DNA of 64,000 bases from a bacterium (GTDB taxonomy: Bacteria; Krumholzibacteriota; Krumholzibacteriia; LZORAL124-64-63). The translations under genes were made by a program, and so were the position numbers. Shown one piece after another: positions 1 to 10,205 of this stretch; position 1 is the stretch's first letter; every line of letters starts with the position of its first letter. Below the pieces are notes generated by a model, which saw only the letters and a program-made list of their open reading frames with translations, made no database searches and had not been told where the DNA came from. The stretch lies in the NCBI GenBank assembly GCA_016703265.1, contig JADJCK010000009.1, forward strand, positions 1 to 64,000, given 5' to 3'.

Positions 1-2163
1 CGTGGCGGCGGTCAGGCCCTGCTGCGCCAGCTCCAGCCGCCGCGGCGTCACGTTCAGTTCGGGCTTGCCGGGCTGGTCGCTGGTCTGCACCTCGACGAGC
101 CGGGCGCCGAACGCACCATCCTCGTGAGCTGCCGGCGGCCGCCAGCAGCTGCGTCGGGTCATCGGCCGTGATCTCGATCCCGAGGTCGGACCTGGCGACG
201 CGCTTCTTCGCCGACCGCCGACACCGACAGGCGCATCGGGGACGCCCGCCAGTTCGGGGCGCAGCACGTTCATGAACGCGTTGACGCCCAGCGAACGCCT
301 TGACCGGCTTCAGGCGGACAAGGACCGCCGCATCCTCGATGCCCCGCGCCTGCCGCCGACCTTCACCATCACGCCTTCCACCTCGGGGTGGGCGCCGGCA
401 ATGGAATATGCCACGCGGTCGGCCACCTCGCCGGAACGGGACAGGCTCGTGCCCTCGGGTGCCCGATGAGCTCCTGCACTGGCCCCGGGTCGGTGGTCGG
501 GATGAACTCGCCGCCCACGAAGCGGAACAGCATCAGGCTGCCGACCAGGACCAGGGATGTCACGGCCAGCGGCACCCACTTGCGGTCCAGCGACCAGGCC
601 AGCGAGCGGCCGCACGCCGCGGCCAGGCCGTCGTAAGCCCGGTTCCAGCCCCGGGCCAGCCGGGCGCCCAGGCCTTCGCCGTGCCCGACTCCCTGCCCCG
701 GCCGAATCATGCGGGCGGCCAGCATGGGCACCAGCGTGAAGCTGACCACCAGCGAGAACATGGTGGCATAGACGACGGTCAGGCCGAACTGCAGGAAGAT
801 GCGACCGATGACGCCGCTCATGAAGGCGATCGGCGTGAACACGACGACGCTGGAGGTCGAGGCGAGCACCGTGATGCCACTTCCTTCATGCCGCGCTCGG
901 CGGCTCGAACTGCTCCACGCCTTCCCGCACCAACCGGCCGATGTTCTCCAGAACCACGATTGAGTTGGTGACCAGCGTTCCCACCGAGATGCCGAGCGCC
1001 ATCAGCGACATGACGTTGAGCGTGAAGCCGGACGACTGCATCAGCATGAACGTGGCGACGACCGAGATGGGCATGGCCACCGCGGCAATCAACGTCTGCC
1101 GCCAGTCGTGCAGGAACACGAACAGCAGCACGCCCGCCAGCAGGATGCCGAGGGCCAGGTTCGTGAGCACGTCCCGGACGGAATCGCGCACGAAGCCCGC
1201 GTTCTCCGAGACCTGCTCCAGGCGGTAGTCGGACGGCAGTTCGGACCGCAGCTTCTCCACGGCCTCCTGCACGCCGGCAACCACCTTGACGGTGTTGCCG
1301 TCGCTGCGCTTCTGGACGCCGATGCCGATGACCGGCTGGCCCTTCCACTCGGCCATCTCGCGCAGTTCGGCCGTGGCGTCGCGGACGACGGCCACTTCCG
1401 ACAGCGGGATGGACTGGCCGCCGGCGATCGGCAGCCGGAACTGGGCCAGCTCGGCCGGGTCGCGCACCTCGCCGCGCAGGCGCACGTTGATCTCGCCGGC
1501 GCCGCGCGTGATGTGCCCGGCCGGGACGTTCAGGTTGGCGGCGGACATCAGGCGCACCACGTCGAGCAGCGTGAGCCCGTAGGCGCGCAGGCGCTCGGCG
1601 TCCACATCGACCCGCACTTCGCGCTCGCGCGCGCCGGTCACCACGACCTCGGCCACGCCGTCGACGCGGCTCAGGCGCTCGGAAATGACCTGGTCGACGG
1701 TCCGGTAGACCTCGTCGAGAGGACGGTCGGCCGATACGGCCAGGTTGATGACCGGCTCGCCGCCGATGTCGTACTTGGCGATCACCGGGTCGTCGGCATC
1801 CTCGGGCAGCTCCGAGCGGATGCGGTCGATCTTGTCCTTCACGTCGATCGCGGCCTGGTCCTGGCTCACCTGCAGCGCGAACTGGATGATGACCTGCGAG
1901 ACGCTCTCACGCGATGTGGAGGTCAGTTCCTCGATGTTCGCCAGGGTCGACACCTGGTCCTCGATGCGCTTGGTGACCTGCGACTCGATCTCGCCCGGCG
2001 CCGCGCCCGGGTAGACCGTGGTGACCACGATGACCGGGTAGTCGATGCGGGGCATCAGTTCCAGGTTCAGCGCGCGATACCCGTTCCAGCCCAGGTAGAG
2101 CATGGCGACCATGAGCATGGTCGTCAGCACGGGTCGCCGCACGAATGCGCTCAGCATGGACAT
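1..2163 (-). CDS. RND multidrug efflux transporter, partial and frameshifted
   Basis: Inner-membrane proton-driven efflux pump of the HAE-1/AcrB-like RND family. The N-terminal 420 or so residues (2163 to about 890) read cleanly: a first membrane segment after MSMLSAFVRRPVL, the periplasmic porter region with DVKDKIDRIRSELP, then membrane helices ending in VTNSIVVLENIGRL. The frame breaks near 900 and 880, where GEQFE-AAERGMKEV-ASTSSVVVF is recovered only by changing frame twice. It continues with FTPIAFMSGVIGRIF and FVGGEFIPTTD and breaks again near 465, 340, 300 and beyond. The segment at 1-60 still reads as RND sequence (KPELNVTPRRLELAQQ), so the gene runs off the left edge; about 700 of the usual 1,030 residues are here. 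The ATG lies one base after the stop of the membrane-fusion gene. Each break fits loss of one base, often in a G/C run, so sequencing error is as likely as true decay. Confidence 0.85.
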
Positions 2164-2164
2164 C

Positions 2165-3228
2165 TCAGCCCTCCACGCGGCGGACGCGGTCGCCGTCGCT
2201 CAACCGGCTCTGCCCGAAGCGCACGACCTGCTCGCCGGCGTCCAGGCCCGACGTGATCTCGACGAAGTCGGGGTCGCTGGCGCCGATCGTGACCGGGCGC
2301 TTGCGGGCCACGTCGTCGGCGCCCACCACGAACAGGGCGTTGCCGTCGACGAGCGCCGCGGCCGGCACGCGGACCACGTCGGTGCGCGCGCCGGTGCGCA
2401 CGCGGGATCGAGACCAGCAGGCCGGGCACGAGCCGTCCGTCGGTTGGCGAAGAGGGCTTCCCGGCCAGGAGATGGGTCTTCGGGTCGGCACGCAGGTCGA
2501 GGCGCGCGACTTCGCCCTGACGCAGGGAGCCGTCGGGCGCGTCCCACGCCACCGGCTGGCCCACGGCCAGTTCGAGCGCCTGCCGGCTGCCGGCGGTGAA
2601 GTGGACCTTCACGTCGTCGGTCCGCGCGATCCAGACCAGGGGCTTGCCGGCCTCCCGCCACGTCACCCGTGTTGGCGACGATGCCGGCCACGATGCCGTC
2701 CTGCGTGGCGACGAGCGAGGTGCTGCCCTCCACGTCCTGCAGTTCGGCGGCCGCCACCTTCAGCCGGGTCTCGGCCTGGTCCAGCGCCTGGTCGCTGATC
2801 GCGCCCTGGGCATGCAGCGCGCGCAGGCGTTGCACGTCCTTCACCAGGTTCTCGTGGTTGGCCCGCGCGCGGGCGTAGCTGTGGACCATCGGCGTCGGAG
2901 CCTCGCGCGCCAGGCGCACGATGACATCGCCGGCGCGCACCTTGTCGCCTTCGTGCACGTTGATGGCCGTGATGCGCAGCGCATTTGTCGAGGTCACCGC
3001 ATACTGCACCACGCCCTCGACCGTGCCGGCCAGCGGCAGCCAGCGCTCGCGGTCGCCGCGGTCGGCCGCCACCAGTTCGACGGGCTTGCCCGACGCTGCC
3101 TGCGTCGATTCCAGGCTGGCCGGCGCCTCGGCGCTCGAGAGTGCATTGAAGCGGACCGCGAACGCGGCAATCGTCAGCACGGCGATCGTCGCCAGGATGG
3201 CCGGGGTCCTCGGGATGCGGGTCTTCAT
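2165..3228 (-). CDS. RND membrane fusion protein (HlyD/AcrA type), frameshifted
   Basis: Periplasmic adaptor that links the RND pump to the outer-membrane channel. From the ATG at 3228 there is one N-terminal membrane segment (ILATIAVLTIAAFAV), a biotinyl-lipoyl half (NVHEGDKVRAGDVIVRL), then a helical hairpin (YARARANHENLVKDVQRLRA ...) and the second lipoyl half (ATQDGIVAGIVANTGDV). The frame shifts near 2660 and near 2405. The C-terminal beta-barrel part is recovered in two other frames (VHFTAGSRQALELAVGQPV, then PVTIGASDPDFVEITSGLDA). The start overlaps the tolC stop as ATGA, and its TGA ends one base before the RND start, so translation is probably coupled. Total length near 350 residues is normal for the family. 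Confidence 0.85.
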
Positions 3229-4330
3229 GAGTCGGCTCCTGTGCTGCCGACCGCCAGTTCCAGGGCGGCCTGTGCGAGGTTCGAGGCGTGAAGGGCGGAG
3301 GCCAGCTGGGCGCGGGAGGTGGCCAGGGCGCGTTCGGCGTCCAGGCGTTCGAGCGGGGTGCCCACGCCGTTGTCGAGGCGGACGACTGCCAGGCGGTGTG
3401 TCTCCTGCGCCAGGCGCACGGTTTCCTGCGCACCGGACAGCGCCGCGAGCGCACTCTCCAGCGACAGCGCGGCCCGCCGCACGGCCAGTTCGCGGTCGCG
3501 CAGCGCGCTCGAGTTCAAGGCGGGTCCCGCGCAGCCACCACGGCGGCCAGCGCGCGCAACTCGGGGCTGCCGGCGCGCATGCGGGCCAACAGGTCGTCGA
3601 GCGGCGCCGGTGACGGCGCTGCCGCCAGCGTGTCGGCCGGCGCCACCTCGGCGCCGCAGACGCGCGACAACTGGAGATCGGCCAGCGCGAGCCGGTTGCG
3701 CGCCTGCACCAGCCGCGGGCGATGGTTGGCCAGTTCGACGTCGGCACGCTGCCCGTCGAAGCGACTGGTCGTTCCCTGCTCGACACCCAGCCCGGCCAGG
3801 CGCGCGGCCTCGGCCGTCTCGGCCAGCGCCAGTTCGGCGTTCGCCAGTTCGGCCCGCGCCAGCAGCGCATCGCCGTACGACACCGCCGCCAGGTAGCGCA
3901 CGTAGTCGCGCACGGCCACTTCGCGGTACCGGGCGGCGTCGACCCCGCCGCGCGCGGCGCTTTCGGCCGCCGCCAGGCGACCGGAGGTCCAGAGGTTGAT
4001 GCGGGCCGTCAGGGCGATGCCCAGCTCGAGGTCCTGCCCCATCTCCAGGCGCGTGACACCGCCGAACGCGGCGCCCAGGTCGGGCGGCAGGAACATCACC
4101 GGCTTCTTCAGGTTGGCGGCGTACTGCGCCGCGAGGTCGAGGGTCGGCAGTCGACCCGAGCGCGCGTCGGCAAGGTTCGCCACGGCGGCGAGCACGGCCT
4201 GCGTGGCCTGCTGCACGGTCTGGTCGCCGCCCAGGGCCAGGCGCACGGCTTCGTCCCTGGTGACGGGTGTCTGGGCCGCGACGGCGCCGGCCCACAGGAC
4301 CGCCGCCACGCAGCACATCAGGCGATTCAT
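3225..4330 (-). CDS. TolC-family outer membrane efflux channel, one frameshift
   Basis: Outer-membrane exit duct of the tripartite pump. The ATG at 4330 starts a signal peptide (MNRLMCCVAAVLWAGAVAAQ). The mature part has the two TolC-type alpha-helical repeats: TRDEAVRLALGGDQTVQQA in the first, and the repeated LARAELANAELALAETAE and RLAVVRLDNGVGTPLERLDA in the two halves. The first 270 residues are in one frame. A frameshift near 3520 moves the last 95 residues (RDRELAVRRAALSLESALAA ... AVGSTGADS) to another. Its start overlaps the expected tetR stop and its stop overlaps the membrane-fusion start, both as ATGA. Full length would be about 367 residues, slightly short for TolC but usual for channel proteins in environmental RND operons. 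Confidence 0.85.
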
Positions 4331-4929
4331 CGGTTTGCCTCCGGGCGCGCCAAGTGCGGGCGCACCATCAGGTCCATGATGCGATCGGGAATATCCTGAA
4401 CGGGTCCTCGACGCCGCTGGCAGCCAGGTCATCCACGAGCGCGCTGCCGGCGCCGACGATCATCGTGGCCAGCAGCCCGGTGTCGACGGGGCGCAGTTCC
4501 CCGCAGGCGATGGCCCGGTCGAGCAGGCGGCGGGTGCGGTCGCGGAAAAGTTCGATGATGGACTGCTCGGCCTGCTGCGGGCGGCCGAGCTTCTCGGCGA
4601 CCTGCAGGCGGATGAGTTGCAGTTGCCCCGACGCGAAATCAAAGGCCGCGCGTAGCGTGGCCAACAAGGCCAGCAGCGGCGCCGAGTCGTCGTCGACGCG
4701 GGCGGCGAACGCAGCGCAGTTCGTTGATGGCGCGTTCCTGCAGGGTGCGCAGCAGCGCTTCCTTGGAAGGGAACAGCGTGTAGATCTTGCCGACCGAAAA
4801 CTCGGCCCTGCCGGCAATCTGCTGCATGCTGGTGCCGTGGAAGCCCTGCGCGGCGAACAGGGCCAGTGCCGCGTCGAGGATCTCGATCTCGTCCTGGCGG
4901 CGGCGGCGTTCGCCTCGATTTCCGGTCAT
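4327..4929 (-). CDS. TetR-family transcriptional repressor, frameshifted
   Basis: Probable local repressor of the efflux operon. The ATG at 4929 follows a good ribosome site (GGGAGG, six bases upstream). Residues 12-60 are a TetR helix-turn-helix: ILDAALALFAAQGFHGTSM, then IAGRAEFSVGKIYTLFPSKE. The frame shifts near 4715; the ligand-binding half (LATLRAAFDFASGQLQLI ... LLATMIVGAGSALVDDLA) is in the next frame. That frame meets a stop at 4368. One missing base near 4398 explains this: restoring it would extend the protein to a TGA at 4327 that overlaps the tolC ATG, as elsewhere in the operon. The family is certain; the intact end is inferred. Confidence 0.82.
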
Positions 4930-4958
4930 GGCGGCCTCCCGAACGGTGATTTCACGTT

Positions 4959-4993
4959 GTGAATCGACATTCACGATATGAATCTTAATTCAT
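4959..4993. promoter_or_regulatory. Twin TetR-type operators upstream of the efflux operon
   Basis: Two perfect dyads of the same design sit side by side: GTGAATCGACATTCAC (4959-4974) and ATGAATCTTAATTCAT (4978-4993). Both fit TGAAT-N4-ATTCA, and their centres are 19 bases apart, about two helical turns. They lie 30-64 bases upstream of the tetR start. TetR proteins bind such short dyads near their own promoter, so autoregulation of the operon is the natural reading. Confidence 0.7.
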
Positions 4994-5306
4994 TTTTTCA
5001 GCGGCCGCCAGCAGAAAACGCGCGAGCATGTTCATATTTGTTGCAACACATTACACAACAACAAGTTGTCTTGCCGTCGGTCCCCGCGCCGACTTTCACT
5101 GGCGACACCACCGTCCCCAAGAACCCGCCACGCCCGGACTTCCTCGACACGGTGCCGGCCGCGGCCTAATTTCTCAGGGCAACCCCCGCGAGGCCGAAAA
5201 TACGGCCCACGACGCCCGGCCCCACCTTGCGTCGCCCCGTGAGTCGAACCCGAAGAGGCGCGCGCGTCCATGGCCGCAGAACTCCAGCCACGCCCCCGGC
5301 ACACCG

Positions 5307-7652
5307 GTGTGCCCACCGGCCTGCCCGCCGTTCGGCGCGCGCCTGCGCGCGCTCACGGCGGCGGTGGCGTTGCTTCTTGCGGTGACCCTGGGCGGTTGCC
5401 GCGCCTTCCATCCGGAAGCCGCTCTCGTCAACAAGGCACCGGAGACCTACATCATCGGCGCGCCGACCGAGCACGGAGGCGGCTACTACCGCTTCCATGT
5501 CTACTGGTACGGTCGCGACGAGGACGGCTACGTCGAGCGGTTCGTCTGGGCGTTGAGCAGCGGTACGGCGCAGGATCCCCGCACCGTCGACGACGAGGAG
5601 GATCGGTTCTTCAACCCGGGCGTTAACGCCTCGACGCTGGCGATCGGACACTGGACGACGCGCACCGACTCGATCTTCAACTTCACGGTCGACAACGGCG
5701 CCAATCCGTCGGCCGAGAGGACGCTGCACCTGGTCGCCCTGGACGACCGCGGCGCCTTCGACCGCACGCCGGCGCGGCTCCACTTCTTCGCCAACAGCCT
5801 TGGCACCCCGACGATGCAGTTCTTCCGCATCGACGGCACCGACACCGTGGCCCTGGCGCCGGGCGCCGTCGACACCGTGGGCTATGGTCGCCCGTACAAC
5901 CTGGCGTGGCGGGCGCGTTCCCTGAACATCCGCGGCTACGGCGACGAGACGCTGGCCCTGCTCGACACACTGCCGCCCCTGACGGACGGGATCGTCGGCT
6001 ACAAGTGGATGTTGCGCGGCCTGCCAGGCGAGGAATGCGATGTCACGAACGAGGACTGCTGGCATCCGCGCCGCTTCAACGAGAGCACGAACGACAGCTT
6101 CTCGTATTTCGGCGATGACACCGCGCTCCGCTTCGCGAACGACGGCTCGGCCCCGGGCGCCTTCCGGCGCCTGCTGCCCAGCGGAACCGTCGAGGTACTT
6201 GCCAATGCCATCGATATCGCGGGCGTCGAGGTCGCTGAGAGCGCGCGGCGCTTGCGCTTCATCGTCAATTTCGATCCGCAGACGCTCCTGCTGGACGGCG
6301 AGGCCGACTGGGCGCATCCGGACGATCCCGAGACCTACCCGTACTACATCCAGCTGGGCGACCCGGGGCGAACGCACCATCCGTTCCGCTCCGGCGATCG
6401 CATTCCCGACCGCACCTATGTGGTGGTCAAGGCCCTGGCCAGGGACGATCCGCGCGACATGCGGACCGCAGACGACTACCGGATCGGGCTGAACGGCTAC
6501 CTGCAATGCTCGCGCAGCAACTACCTGGGGGGAGTCTTCAACTTCGCCTCGGAAGCCAGCGTGATTGACAACGCACCCGCCTGGGATGCTGGTGCCGGCG
6601 GCTGGTACGGCGACACGCTGGGATTCCTGACGGCGCCCAGTTCCACCTTCACGATCAACATGGTCTCGGTGGACGAGCTGGCGCGGCGCGACGGGTCACC
6701 CGCCACGCTGTCGTTCTCGGTCGGCTACCCGCCGTGCCTGCAGTGCATCGAATTGTTGCCCAAGCCGGGGATTTCGACCTCGGCCTTCGACGAGGACACG
6801 GCGTGCGTGGAGAGCGCCGCCGAGGTGGAGACGCATCCCTGCCTGGCCGGCGTCACCGACCTGAGGGTAACCTATGCCGGCGACGGCCCCGACGACCTGC
6901 GCTACTACGGCGTCACGAACATGATGGTGCACCGCGACACCGGCTTCCTGAAGGTCGCCGAGTCGCCGGCGCCGGGCGAGATACCGTTCTACTACGTCCT
7001 GCCGTCGCGCCTCTACAAGTTCAACCTCCTGCTGCACGGGCAGGACGACCCGCGCGATGCCTGGGCCGAGCCGCTGCGCCGCATGGGCGCCTGGCGCTAC
7101 CAGGTGTCGTACGCCTGCGACCCTTACAACGTCATCCAGGACGGCGGCGGGAACGACGAGATCCGCGCCACCACCTGGGGTCCGCCCAAGCCGCAGACCA
7201 TCGACCCGACGACCGGGGTCTGGAAGCTCGAGGTGTCCGTGGCCGTGCCCACCCTGCTGGTGCAGCAGGGTCCGGCCGTCTTCCGCGCCTATCTCAACGC
7301 CGCCATGGCTGCCGGTGACCCGACGATCGTCGACATGATCTACGACGCCGTCACGTCGCAGTTCGGCGAGGGCACCATCGATGCGGTGGCCGTGGACCAG
7401 ACCATCTGCGGGCTGGACCCGGATCGCCCGGCACGCTTCAACTTCTTCCGCAACGTGCGTGTGCCGGCAGGATTGCCGGCCGGCTTGTCATGGCGTGACT
7501 GTGGGCTCGACGGCTACTTCGGGAACCGCATCAAGGATCGGTTGCCGTTGTCCCACGGCGCCATGTCCAGCCTCGGGGGCGAGCCGGTGCGCAAGCGGTT
7601 CCGCCTGACGCTGGTGACTCCCACGGGCGAACTGGTGTGCAGCGGCGACTGA
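5307..7652 (+). CDS. Large secreted lipoprotein of unknown function
   Basis: I do not recognise a family. The protein begins with a lipoprotein signal (LTAAVALLLAVTLGGC) and has no further obvious membrane segment, so it should be lipid-anchored in the envelope. I chose the GTG at 5307 because it puts about 30 residues before the lipobox cysteine. The frame is open back to an ATG at 5028, but that stretch looks non-coding. The 780-residue body is rich in aromatic residues and short beta-like stretches with several cysteine pairs (CLQCIELLPKPG, GEECDVTNEDCW), and contains phrases typical of beta-sandwich surface proteins (HVYWYGRDEDGYVERFVWAL). Such proteins occur in FCB-type genomes. It is divergent from tetR and convergent with the next gene. 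Confidence 0.8.
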   Translation: MCPPACPPFGARLRALTAAVALLLAVTLGGCRAFHPEAALVNKAPETYIIGAPTEHGGGYYRFHVYWYGRDEDGYVERFVWALSSGTAQDPRTVDDEEDRFFNPGVNASTLAIGHWTTRTDSIFNFTVDNGANPSAERTLHLVALDDRGAFDRTPARLHFFANSLGTPTMQFFRIDGTDTVALAPGAVDTVGYGRPYNLAWRARSLNIRGYGDETLALLDTLPPLTDGIVGYKWMLRGLPGEECDVTNEDCWHPRRFNESTNDSFSYFGDDTALRFANDGSAPGAFRRLLPSGTVEVLANAIDIAGVEVAESARRLRFIVNFDPQTLLLDGEADWAHPDDPETYPYYIQLGDPGRTHHPFRSGDRIPDRTYVVVKALARDDPRDMRTADDYRIGLNGYLQCSRSNYLGGVFNFASEASVIDNAPAWDAGAGGWYGDTLGFLTAPSSTFTINMVSVDELARRDGSPATLSFSVGYPPCLQCIELLPKPGISTSAFDEDTACVESAAEVETHPCLAGVTDLRVTYAGDGPDDLRYYGVTNMMVHRDTGFLKVAESPAPGEIPFYYVLPSRLYKFNLLLHGQDDPRDAWAEPLRRMGAWRYQVSYACDPYNVIQDGGGNDEIRATTWGPPKPQTIDPTTGVWKLEVSVAVPTLLVQQGPAVFRAYLNAAMAAGDPTIVDMIYDAVTSQFGEGTIDAVAVDQTICGLDPDRPARFNFFRNVRVPAGLPAGLSWRDCGLDGYFGNRIKDRLPLSHGAMSSLGGEPVRKRFRLTLVTPTGELVCSGD

Positions 7653-7676
7653 TGCCCGGTGCGTGCAGCCAGGCGT

Positions 7677-9647
7677 TCAACGGGGAGTTGCGGCAGCATC
7701 CAGCTGCTGGAGGTCCTGCCGCACCTGCGCGGCCTCGGGCGTGTCGGGCGCCAGTTGCAGGAATCGCTCCCAGGCTGTCCGGGCCTCGGCATCGCGCCCT
7801 CGGCGCGCGTGGACCACTCCCAGGTGCCTCCAGGCCTCGGCATCGGCAGGCGCGCGGCCCAGGTATTCCCCGAGCAGGATCACGCCTGTCGCCTCGTCGC
7901 CGGCTTCGGTCTCCAGCCAGCCCGCTTCCTTCCGGCGCATCCAGTTCGAGGGCTCGACACGCAGTGCCTCGCGATAGGCCGTGAGCGCCGCCGCGAACTC
8001 GCGCCTCTCGGCGCGCTGCCGGCCCAGCTTCTCCCACAGGAAGGCGATCTCGCGATCGTCCGGATAGGCCTGCGGCCGCAATCGAGCCAGGACGCGCTCA
8101 CGCTCGGCATCCTGTCGCGCCGGATCGGTGACCGAGCCGAGGTTTCCGTTCAGGCGATAGTGACTGTTGCCGTAGTAGGAGCGGTGCAACCAGACCGCCA
8201 TGTCCTCGACCCGGGCGTACGACGAGCGCTCGCCGGCGTTGACGGCGAAGACCGTTGCCGTGGCGAGTCCGAGCACGAAGGCCGGCGCGATCCAGCCCGG
8301 GGCGCGCGGCACATTGCTTTCCTGCCCGTGCCTGCGGCCGGCGGCCGCCACGAGCAGCACGGCCGTGTAGAGCAGCGGTGGCGACACCACGCACATCAGG
8401 TCCCAGTCGAAGGGGTAGCCGATCGAAGGGTTCAGGCAGAAATCGTGCAGCAGGGCGGCAGCGGCGGCAGCGGCCGTCACGTGCGCCGCCGCCGGGCGCC
8501 ACGACCGCGACCACAGCAGGACAATGGCGAGCAGGACGGCCGGCGACGACAGTGACCACAGTGATCCGGCGAAGTCGAGCAGGTGCGGCCCGGAAAAGAG
8601 CGTGTAATGAAGCCACGGCTGCGCGACGCACGCCGTCGAGACCGGCAGCAGCACCTGCCGCGGCTCGGGCAGGCCGCCGGTGTAGAGGTAGTCGTAGCAC
8701 CAGGCGCCGGTGACCATCCAGGCGCCGACCGCCATCACGAGGAAGACGCCGACCAGCGCGAGTGCCGCGCGTCCACCGCTCCAGGCGCGCAGGCGCGGCC
8801 GCGAACACGCCACATCGCGCAGCACAGCCAGCAGCGCCGCCGGCAACAGCACCAGCCACTGCCAGTGCAGGAACACCGCCACCGCCAGTGGCAGGTACAC
8901 GCGTGCGCGCCGCAGCGAAGGCCGCTCGGGCGGCGCCAGCAGGAGCGGCGCCAGCGAGACCAGGAACCAGGTCGCCGCCAGCCGCGGCAGCGTGTAGTTC
9001 TCGACGTGGCCGAAGAAGAGCTGATTCGCGCCGTCGACAAGACCGAGCCAGGCGACGGCGGCGCGCGCCCAGCCGTGCAGCCCCGGCATCGTGGCCGCCA
9101 GCCGCAGGTGCAACAACACGAAGGCGGCGCCGCAGAGCGACGAGACGAGGCGGTAGCTCGCCAGCCAGGAAAGCCCGGTCGCGCGCTCGACCAGGTCATG
9201 GACCAGCGCGACGGCCGATCCGCGCGTGGCGATCCCGGGCTCGAGGACGCGCCCCAGGTGCCGCGCCAGGTCGTCGGGCCCGTGGTGGTTGAGGATGGCG
9301 AGGGTGTCGCCGTACATGCGCGTGGCGACCGGAAAAGCGAGGAAGCCTCCCAGTGCGGCGAGCGCGGCAACGGCAGGAACCAGGAGCGGGTGTCGCGCCA
9401 ACGCCTCGCCGCCCGCAGCCCAGGCCGCCAGGAACCGGCGGCGCCAGGCCGGGACGCACAGCGCCGCCGACAGCAGGGCCAGGAACAGCGGCCAGGACAC
9501 GGGCACGCGGTGGAGATGGTCCCAGCCCCAGGACCAGCCGGTTCCGCCAAACGCACCGGCCGCGAGCGGAACGCCAAGCACGACGACCGCCCCGACCAGG
9601 AGCGGACGGGAGGCTGGGGCCGAACGGGTTACGTCGTCGCGGGTCAT
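7677..9647 (-). CDS. Multi-spanning membrane protein with C-terminal TPR repeats
   Basis: About 656 residues. Residues 1-480 contain ten or more hydrophobic segments, among them LLVGAVVVLGVPLAAGAF, LLVPAVAALAALGGFLAF and VLLAIVLLWS. An extracytoplasmic loop after the third carries RMYGDTLAILNHH, which resembles the acidic loop of GT-C-type glycosyltransferases. The last 130 residues are soluble TPR units (FAAALTAYREALRVEPSNW; AEAWRHLGVVHARRGRDAEA). The combination is typical of TPR-tailed membrane proteins of the O-mannosyl/oligosaccharyl-transferase type, but no catalytic motif is clear enough to name a reaction. The ATG at 9647 is chosen because a promoter -10 lies immediately before it; the frame is open further upstream only by composition. 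Confidence 0.75.
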   Translation of the reverse strand: MTRDDVTRSAPASRPLLVGAVVVLGVPLAAGAFGGTGWSWGWDHLHRVPVSWPLFLALLSAALCVPAWRRRFLAAWAAGGEALARHPLLVPAVAALAALGGFLAFPVATRMYGDTLAILNHHGPDDLARHLGRVLEPGIATRGSAVALVHDLVERATGLSWLASYRLVSSLCGAAFVLLHLRLAATMPGLHGWARAAVAWLGLVDGANQLFFGHVENYTLPRLAATWFLVSLAPLLLAPPERPSLRRARVYLPLAVAVFLHWQWLVLLPAALLAVLRDVACSRPRLRAWSGGRAALALVGVFLVMAVGAWMVTGAWCYDYLYTGGLPEPRQVLLPVSTACVAQPWLHYTLFSGPHLLDFAGSLWSLSSPAVLLAIVLLWSRSWRPAAAHVTAAAAAAALLHDFCLNPSIGYPFDWDLMCVVSPPLLYTAVLLVAAAGRRHGQESNVPRAPGWIAPAFVLGLATATVFAVNAGERSSYARVEDMAVWLHRSYYGNSHYRLNGNLGSVTDPARQDAERERVLARLRPQAYPDDREIAFLWEKLGRQRAERREFAAALTAYREALRVEPSNWMRRKEAGWLETEAGDEATGVILLGEYLGRAPADAEAWRHLGVVHARRGRDAEARTAWERFLQLAPDTPEAAQVRQDLQQLDAAATPR

Positions 9648-9653
9648 GGCCGG

Positions 9654-9662
9654 TGTATAGCA
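9654..9662 (-). promoter_or_regulatory. Extended -10 promoter placed for a leaderless mRNA
   Basis: On the minus strand TGCTATACA ends seven bases before the A of the ATG at 9647. An extended -10 (TG-n-TATACA) at that distance puts transcription start at the start codon itself. No Shine-Dalgarno sequence lies in between, which agrees with a leaderless transcript. Confidence 0.45.
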
Positions 9663-9755
9663 GACACCCGCGGCAGGGACCACTGGTTTGCCGGTACCGG
9701 CGATCTCGCGGATATTGGGCCGCCACACCCCCACCCGCAGCGAAAGGCCCGGCCC

Positions 9756-10205
9756 GTGGAAGTGTCCCGACGCACGCTCAAGATCCTGGCCGCCGTGGTC
9801 TGGTACGCCGGCGGCGTGGCGCTGACGCGCAAGGGCGTCAGCCTTCTCCTCGAATCGCGGCGGCAGGATCCCGAGAGCGATTGCCTTTTCGTGGCGCTCG
9901 GCGCGGCCCTGCTGCTGGGCGGGTTGAAGGCGCGATTCCTGTTCAACCGCAGCTGCCGGCGGAACCTGGCGCGCATCGCGGCGCTCGAGCATCCGCGCGT
10001 CTGGCAGTTCTACCGCCCGGGGTTTTTCGTGGCGCTGGCGGTCATGATCGCGACCGGCGCGCTGCTGTCGCGGCTGGCTTACGCCGATCCGCGGTACATC
10101 TGCTTCGTCGCGGCCGTCGACCTGACGATCGCCGTGGCGCTGCTCGGATCCAGCTGGGTGTTCTGGCGCGAGCGCGCGTTCGCCGCGGCATCGCCGACCG
10201 GCTGA
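9756..10205 (+). CDS. Small membrane protein of unknown function
   Basis: A protein of 149 residues with four probable membrane segments: LKILAAVVWYAGGVAL, CLFVALGAALLLGGLKA, FFVALAVMIATGALLSRLA and ICFVAAVDLTIAVALLGSSW. The second and third are separated by a basic loop (RFLFNRSCRRNLARI). The GTG at 9756 is the likeliest start; a second GTG follows at 9762. It is divergent from the TPR membrane protein, with about 110 bases between the two starts. No family recognised. Confidence 0.65.
   Translation: MEVSRRTLKILAAVVWYAGGVALTRKGVSLLLESRRQDPESDCLFVALGAALLLGGLKARFLFNRSCRRNLARIAALEHPRVWQFYRPGFFVALAVMIATGALLSRLAYADPRYICFVAAVDLTIAVALLGSSWVFWRERAFAAASPTG

Noticed and set aside
5028..5306. An N-terminal extension of the large lipoprotein from an ATG at 5028
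   Set aside because: The 90 extra codons have no protein character and would put the lipobox far inside the protein.
5270..5626. An ATG-started frame near the lipoprotein start
   Set aside because: It is out of frame with the lipobox and the conserved body; its arginine-rich translation is a shadow.
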